Of a stretch of DNA of 19,803 bases, positions 15,888-19,803 are shown piece by piece. The stretch is taken from the NCBI GenBank assembly GCA_905201175.1, contig CAJKNC010000019.1, positions 1-19,803 of the forward strand. The letters are read 5' to 3'. The number at the start of each line of letters is the position of its first letter. Positions within the stretch are counted from its first letter, which is position 1. The DNA is from an uncultured Succinatimonas sp. (GTDB lineage: Bacteria; Pseudomonadota; Gammaproteobacteria; Enterobacterales; Succinivibrionaceae). The notes beneath the pieces were generated by a model. That model was not told the origin of the DNA. It saw only the letters and a list, made by a program, of their open reading frames with translations, and ran no database searches. The position numbers and the translations under genes are program-made.

Positions 15888-16577
15888 CTAAGGCAGGGTT
15901 TTCAAAAGTTCTAAAAGGTCATGCCAAGATGAAAATTTATATGCAGGCTTGCTAAAATCTATACTCCCTCGGCAATAGCCAAAAGTAAAAAATACTGAAG
16001 GCATGTCCAGTTTTAAAGCAGGAAGCATATCATTAGCTGAATCTCCTACCATAACCGCATCTTGAGCTTTTACTTTAAGCTTATCTAAAACATACAATAA
16101 AGGCTCAACCTCAGGTTTCCTCTTATCTAGAATTTCACCGCCTAAAATAAAATCAAAATAAGCAGAAAGGCCCATATACTCCAATAACGGCTTTGCAAAC
16201 ATATGCGGCTTATTGGTCACTACAGCAAGCTTAATGCCTGCTTCCTTGCACCACCTTAGAGTTTCTTCTGCATACGGATATACTGCAAAATCTTTATTCA
16301 GACCTTGAGTGTAAAAATCATTAAAAAATTCTCGAGCTTTTTTTAATAATTCTGGATCAACATCATCAGCCGTAGCTTCAAAAGATCCCGCAATAATTCT
16401 GCACAACAGCAGCTGAATGCCATTACCCACATAACCCTTAGTAGTTTCTTCAGACGGAACTTTTATTCCTAAAGCTTCGGCTGTCTTTTGAGCAGCTTTA
16501 GCTAACTGACCAATTGTATCTGCTAAAGTACCGTCGAGATCGAATAATAAAGCCTGAGGTTTTTTATAAAGCAACAT
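15888..16577 (-). CDS. gph: Phosphoglycolate phosphatase (HAD family)
   Basis: HAD-superfamily phosphatase that removes phosphate from 2-phosphoglycolate, a by-product of DNA repair and oxidation. The 229 residues (E. coli Gph 252) carry motif I FDLDGTLAD with nucleophile Asp13 and Asp15, motif II VVTNKP (Thr121), motif III lysine in KRKPEVEPLL (Lys154) and motif IV VGDSANDM (Asp179, Asp183). Residues about 20-85 are the helical C1 cap domain. The start ATG shares one base with the rpe stop (TAATG), so translation is probably coupled. The nearest Shine-Dalgarno-like AAGG is distant (about 12 nt). The HAD family is broad, and the assignment to Gph rests on motif spacing plus the conserved rpe-gph order. 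Confidence 0.9.
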   Translation of the reverse strand: MLLYKKPQALLFDLDGTLADTIGQLAKAAQKTAEALGIKVPSEETTKGYVGNGIQLLLCRIIAGSFEATADDVDPELLKKAREFFNDFYTQGLNKDFAVYPYAEETLRWCKEAGIKLAVVTNKPHMFAKPLLEYMGLSAYFDFILGGEILDKRKPEVEPLLYVLDKLKVKAQDAVMVGDSANDMLPALKLDMPSVFFTFGYCRGSIDFSKPAYKFSSWHDLLELLKTLP

Positions 16578-17251
16578 TAAATTTTAAGACCTTCGTGTAA
16601 CTGTTTTAAGGCAACAGCTTTATCGTCAGCACCAAAAAAGGCTGAGCCCACTACAAAAATATTAGCGCCGCATTCTGCAATTTGACCAATATTATCGGCT
16701 TTAACACCGCCATCTACCTCAATTTCAATCTTAGCATTAGCTTCAAAAGCCATACATTTAACATCTGCAACTTTCTTCAAACACGCAGGTAAAACTTTTT
16801 GACCGCCAAAGCCCGGATTTACCGTCATAACTAATACAAAATCAAGCTTATCCCACAAATAATCTAAAAATTGCGGAGCTGTAGCCGGATTTAAAGCCAA
16901 TCCTGCTTTGACATTATGCTCCTGAATAAAAGTAAGCATTCTCTCAACATGAGTACATGCTTCCGGATGGAAAGAAATCCAGTCTGCGCCAGCTTTTATA
17001 TAACTATTAACTATATCCTCAGTTATAGGAGTTACCATTAAATGAACATCAAATACCGCCTGAGGATAACGTTTCTTTAAAGCAGCCAAAAAACCTGGTC
17101 CAAAAGTCATATTAGGGACATAATGAAAGTCCATTACATCAAAATGAATGACATCCACACCACAAGCTAAAGCTTCTCCTACATCGCGTTCTAGATTTAT
17201 TAAATCTGCAGAAAGAATCGAACCTGCGATTTTAAATTTTTTGTCTGTCAT
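16577..17251 (-). CDS. rpe: Ribulose-phosphate 3-epimerase
   Basis: Interconverts ribulose 5-phosphate and xylulose 5-phosphate in the pentose phosphate pathway. The 224 residues (E. coli 225) form a TIM barrel with SILSAD (11-16), HFDVMD (36-41, metal ligands His36 and Asp38), FDVHLMV (His70), NPGFGGQ (145-151) and EVDGGV (Asp180), all catalytic positions present. AGGGA lies 7 nt before the ATG. A perfect minus-strand TATAAT (17304-17299) sits about 50 bp upstream, but no -35 is correctly spaced from it, so a separate rpe promoter is possible but unproven. Its product links to kdsD in this window, which draws on ribulose 5-phosphate. It follows the DamX-position gene by about 100 bp, without a terminator. 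Confidence 0.96.
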   Translation of the reverse strand: MTDKKFKIAGSILSADLINLERDVGEALACGVDVIHFDVMDFHYVPNMTFGPGFLAALKKRYPQAVFDVHLMVTPITEDIVNSYIKAGADWISFHPEACTHVERMLTFIQEHNVKAGLALNPATAPQFLDYLWDKLDFVLVMTVNPGFGGQKVLPACLKKVADVKCMAFEANAKIEIEVDGGVKADNIGQIAECGANIFVVGSAFFGADDKAVALKQLHEGLKI

Positions 17252-17354
17252 TTTTTATTCCCTGTTAGTTTTAGCCTAATCTTATGGCAGAATTATTTAT
17301 TATAACGTTTTGTTTTTTCAAAAATACTCTTATCTATAAATTCTTAATATTTTA

Positions 17355-17876
17355 TCATTTAGAGCTTTTGCTATCTTGAGACATATTCTCCATAGATTTA
17401 TCTTCGATTCGCTCTAAGGTATCTCCCCTTAAAGTAATGCGATTGCGAGTTGTAGCCTCAGGGGTGCTAGCTTCAATTCCAAGAGGAAGGTTTTCAGGTA
17501 AATCTCCCTCGTCAAGCTTAGGGTTCTGTGCATCCCCATGATAAGAATCCGCTTTAAGAGAGCGTTCTTTTACTGTAACTAATTCCAAAGGCTCAACATC
17601 AGCTTTATTTTCTAAGGGATCTTCGCTTTTGCTTCCTTTAGCTTCAGCAGTTTGTTCTGCTCTTTGATTAGAGTCTAACTCAGTGCTGCTAATTTGAGGC
17701 TTATCAGGCTTTGTTTCTAAAATTAGATCTAAAGGACTTTTCCCCGTAATTAATGGCACCAGACAGGCAATAATAATCGCCGTACATGCTGCCGCTGCAA
17801 ATATCCAAGCGCCATTTAAGAAATTTTTATTATTCTTTACAGGAGATTTAGGTCTAAAATTGTCCGGAATCGCCAT
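17355..17876 (-). CDS. Single-pass membrane protein of unknown function in the DamX position
   Basis: I do not recognise the family. The 173-residue product has a basic N-terminus (1-21, several Lys/Arg), one transmembrane segment (about 23-44, Ala/Ile-rich), then a Ser/Glu/Asp/Lys-rich tail of about 130 residues that looks disordered and would be periplasmic by the positive-inside rule. The gene lies between aroB and rpe, exactly where E. coli has damX, a single-pass septal protein with a C-terminal SPOR domain. The topology agrees, but DamX is 428 residues and no SPOR domain is visible here. The C-terminus contains RITLRGDTLERIEDK, of unknown meaning. The ATG at 17876 follows GAGG by 6 nt. 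The in-frame TTG at 17888 overlaps that signal. It may be a reduced DamX relative or an unrelated replacement. Confidence 0.7.
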   Translation of the reverse strand: MAIPDNFRPKSPVKNNKNFLNGAWIFAAAACTAIIIACLVPLITGKSPLDLILETKPDKPQISSTELDSNQRAEQTAEAKGSKSEDPLENKADVEPLELVTVKERSLKADSYHGDAQNPKLDEGDLPENLPLGIEASTPEATTRNRITLRGDTLERIEDKSMENMSQDSKSSK

Positions 17877-17919
17877 AAAAAGCCTCAATTACTAATAACA
17901 ATAAATTACGCTTTAGAGT

Positions 17920-19008
17920 TTAGGCTTTTTTTAGCTCTAAAATCAAAGCTTCAACCTCATCATCGCTAATATCTGAAAAGACTTTAGCCTTTCCAATACC
18001 TTCAGGCAATACATAACGAATAATACCCTGACGTACTTTTTTATCATGGCGCATAAAACGAATAAAATCTTTTTCGGTCATATTTTCAGGAATTGTCACT
18101 GGCAGATAACATTTTGCAATCAAATTAACAATGCGTTTTTGATCTTGAGGAGCAAGCAGGCCGCGCTTGCAGGCTAAAGCAGAAGCAATAACCATTCCCA
18201 ACCCTACAGCCTCGCCATGAAGCCAGGTTCCAAAGCCTAAAAAGGCTTCTAAAGCATGGCCAAAAGTATGGCCAAAATTTAAAATGGCACGTAAGCCGTG
18301 CTCTTGCTCATCACAGGCTACAACTGCAGCCTTGATTTCGCAGCAGCGCTTAACAATTGTAGTGATTACATCTTGATCGTGTAAAAAGACTTTTTCTGAG
18401 TTTTGCTCTAAAAATTCAAAAAAAGCCTTATCGTAAATAATGCCGGTCTTAACAACCTCTCCTAAACCTGCAGTAATTTCCCGCTTAGGCAAAGTCTTTA
18501 AAAAATCAATATCAATAATGACTGCTTTAGGCTGATAAAAAGCTCCAATCATGTTTTTCCCTAAAGGATGATTAAAAGCGGTCTTTCCTCCCACAGAAGA
18601 ATCAACCATAGATAATAAAGTAGTCGGCATTTGTACGAAAGGTATACCGCGCTGATAGCAGGCTGCGGCAAAACCGGCCATATCGCCGACCACTCCTCCG
18701 CCTAAAGCGACAATTGCACCATCACGCCCAAAATCATCTTCTAGTAAAGTTGTAAGGATCTGCATCCAAGAGTCAACTGTTTTATAGCATTCGCCATCTT
18801 TTAAAATACATTGAGAAACTTTAAAGCCTTCGGCTATTAAAGATTGCTTTACCTTCTCTAAATATAAAGGAGCAATCGTATCATTAGTAACGATCAATAA
18901 GTCTTTCTGTTTAGTTAAGGCCTGTTTTACTAAAGCGCCATAATTGAAATTTGATCCTATATGGATTGGGTACGAACGCTCAGCTAAGCCTACCGTGATA
19001 CTTTGCAT
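17920..19008 (-). CDS. aroB: 3-dehydroquinate synthase
   Basis: Second step of the shikimate pathway: cyclises DAHP to 3-dehydroquinate using catalytic NAD+ and a metal ion. The length, 362 residues, equals E. coli AroB. The NAD-binding GGGVVGDMAGF (103-113), PTTLLSMVDSSVGGK (128-142) and the metal ligands Glu184 (GLGEVVK), His247 (NFGHTFGH) and His264 (WLHGEA) are all in place. AGAGGA lies 6 nt before the ATG, and the start codon lies inside the end of aroK (19-nt overlap), so aroK and aroB are coupled. The 43 bp to the next gene carries no strong terminator. Confidence 0.97.
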   Translation of the reverse strand: MQSITVGLAERSYPIHIGSNFNYGALVKQALTKQKDLLIVTNDTIAPLYLEKVKQSLIAEGFKVSQCILKDGECYKTVDSWMQILTTLLEDDFGRDGAIVALGGGVVGDMAGFAAACYQRGIPFVQMPTTLLSMVDSSVGGKTAFNHPLGKNMIGAFYQPKAVIIDIDFLKTLPKREITAGLGEVVKTGIIYDKAFFEFLEQNSEKVFLHDQDVITTIVKRCCEIKAAVVACDEQEHGLRAILNFGHTFGHALEAFLGFGTWLHGEAVGLGMVIASALACKRGLLAPQDQKRIVNLIAKCYLPVTIPENMTEKDFIRFMRHDKKVRQGIIRYVLPEGIGKAKVFSDISDDEVEALILELKKA

Positions 19009-19529
19009 GACAATTCCTCTAATTTGCTTTGAATCATCTCAATACATTCATGAACACTATGCGCACCACTATCTATAGTGATATCTGCGACACTTTCAAA
19101 TAACGGCTTTCTATAATTAAAAATTTCGCTTAGACGCTGTTTACGATCTTCAGCATAAATCATAGGTCTGCCATTATCATTTAAAGTACGCTGATACTGA
19201 GTTTCAACATCAGCATATAAATAAACTACAAGACCATTATTTTTCAACAGATCAAGATTCTCTTTAGTAACAACAATCCCTCCTCCGGTGGCAATCACGG
19301 CTTCATATGATAAAGAGCGTTTTAGAGCTAAGGTTTCTTGCTTCCTAAAACCGCTTTCGCCTTCATTTTTAAAAATTTCCGGAATAGAAGTTTTACAAAA
19401 AGAGACTATTTCTTCATCAAGATCGATAAATGGTCTAGAACTTATAAGCGCAAAGCTTTTGCCAATGGTGGTTTTTCCACACCCCATCGGTCCTACTAAA
19501 AAAATACGCTCCGGGTGAGCTAATGACAT
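18990..19529 (-). CDS. aroK: Shikimate kinase I
   Basis: Phosphorylates shikimate at the 3-hydroxyl using ATP. The 179 residues (E. coli AroK 173) show a Walker A GPMGCGKTT (13-21) with Lys19, the shikimate-binding DLDEE (Asp36, Asp38), FRKQE (Arg62), ATGGGIV (80-86) and the lid arginine in GRPMI (Arg121). It is the first gene of the block aroK-aroB-membrane protein-rpe-gph. GGGA lies about 7 nt before the ATG. The aroK rather than aroL identity rests on the aroB partnership. In many gammaproteobacteria pilus or DNA-uptake genes (pilQ/hofQ) precede aroK. Here the 274 bp upstream hold no gene. Confidence 0.95.
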   Translation of the reverse strand: MSLAHPERIFLVGPMGCGKTTIGKSFALISSRPFIDLDEEIVSFCKTSIPEIFKNEGESGFRKQETLALKRSLSYEAVIATGGGIVVTKENLDLLKNNGLVVYLYADVETQYQRTLNDNGRPMIYAEDRKQRLSEIFNYRKPLFESVADITIDSGAHSVHECIEMIQSKLEELSCKVSR

Positions 19530-19584
19530 AAAAACATCCCACTTTTTGCTGTAAATATTGCGGCTGAATCAAGCAGCTGTACAT

Positions 19585-19614
19585 AAAATAAAATCTATTT
19601 TAAGAGTGTATCAA
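19585..19614 (-). promoter_or_regulatory. Possible promoter of the aroK operon
   Basis: Minus-strand TTGATA (19614-19609) and TATTTT (19590-19585) are 18 bp apart, about 55 bp upstream of aroK. The -10 is imperfect. The remaining bases to the window end (19615-19803) are AT-rich, with small palindromes such as AACTTT-AAT-AAAGTT (19669-19683) and no supported gene. Confidence 0.3.
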
Positions 19615-19803
19615 AAATATAGAAAGATCATATGACTGCAGCAAAATGCTTTTTCTTAGACAAATAATAACTTTAATAAAGTTCTTGTAAATACAGAAAT
19701 TAACAAAATTGCTCATATCATGTTAATTCTGCGCAGCAGCAGCCTATATTGTAAAAATTATATCTAGCTCACAAGCTTTTATTAGAATTAAATATATAAA
19801 ATT

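Noticed and set aside
17299..17321. TATAAT with TTGAAA upstream of rpe as a promoter
   Set aside because: The spacing is only 11 bp, too short for sigma-70, so only the -10 is mentioned under rpe.
1..19803. A new defence, secretion or mobile system
   Set aside because: Every long reading frame but one belongs to a recognised housekeeping or regulatory family. There are no integrases, transposases, repeat arrays, retron-like elements or toxin-antitoxin pairs.

Overview
The window carries core chromosomal genes of an AT-rich gammaproteobacterium. TolC, Kdo and heptose (LPS) enzymes, ParE, CpdA/YqiA and the aroK-aroB...rpe-gph order are all typical of that class. The AT-rich codon choice with enterobacterial-type synteny fits a low-GC relative such as the Succinivibrionaceae, but that family placement is inference, not something the sequence proves. 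I see no rRNA, tRNA, CRISPR array, insertion sequence, phage gene or toxin cassette.

Layout. Bases 1-2.5 kb (+): tolC (outer-membrane efflux channel) with a strong terminator, then kduI (5-keto-4-deoxyuronate isomerase) behind its own promoter and a LacI-family-like operator. 2.5-3.9 kb (-): a sugar-porter MFS transporter convergent with kduI. 3.9-4.3 kb: a 406-bp gap with a large inverted repeat and what may be gene remnants. 4.3-7.2 kb (+): kdsD and hldE, which supply Kdo and heptose precursors for LPS core, then a single-domain rhodanese behind tandem hairpins. 7.3-9.8 kb (-): glgP, with a good promoter, convergent with the rhodanese across a shared bidirectional terminator.

10.1-15.7 kb (-): a co-directional block read as cpdA, yqiA, response regulator, sensor kinase, parE. 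cpdA-yqiA-parE is the enterobacterial order, but here a QseBC/PmrAB-type two-component pair lies between yqiA and parE. 15.9-19.5 kb (-): aroK, aroB, a short single-span membrane protein, rpe, gph. This is the E. coli aroK-aroB-damX-dam-rpe-gph order, with a small SPOR-less protein in the damX position and no dam.

Functionally the window joins envelope building (TolC, KdsD, HldE), sugar and glycogen metabolism (KduI, MFS, GlgP, Rpe, Gph), aromatic biosynthesis (AroK, AroB), cAMP turnover (CpdA), chromosome decatenation (ParE) and one sensory system. Many gene pairs are tightly coupled (1-nt stop/start overlaps at cpdA/yqiA and rpe/gph, 25-nt and 19-nt overlaps at regulator/sensor and aroK/aroB).

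I did not find a convincing new defence or mobile system. The most unusual points are the DamX-position protein with dam missing, the two-component system placed upstream of parE, the operator at isolated kduI, and the unexplained 3.9-4.3 kb gap.
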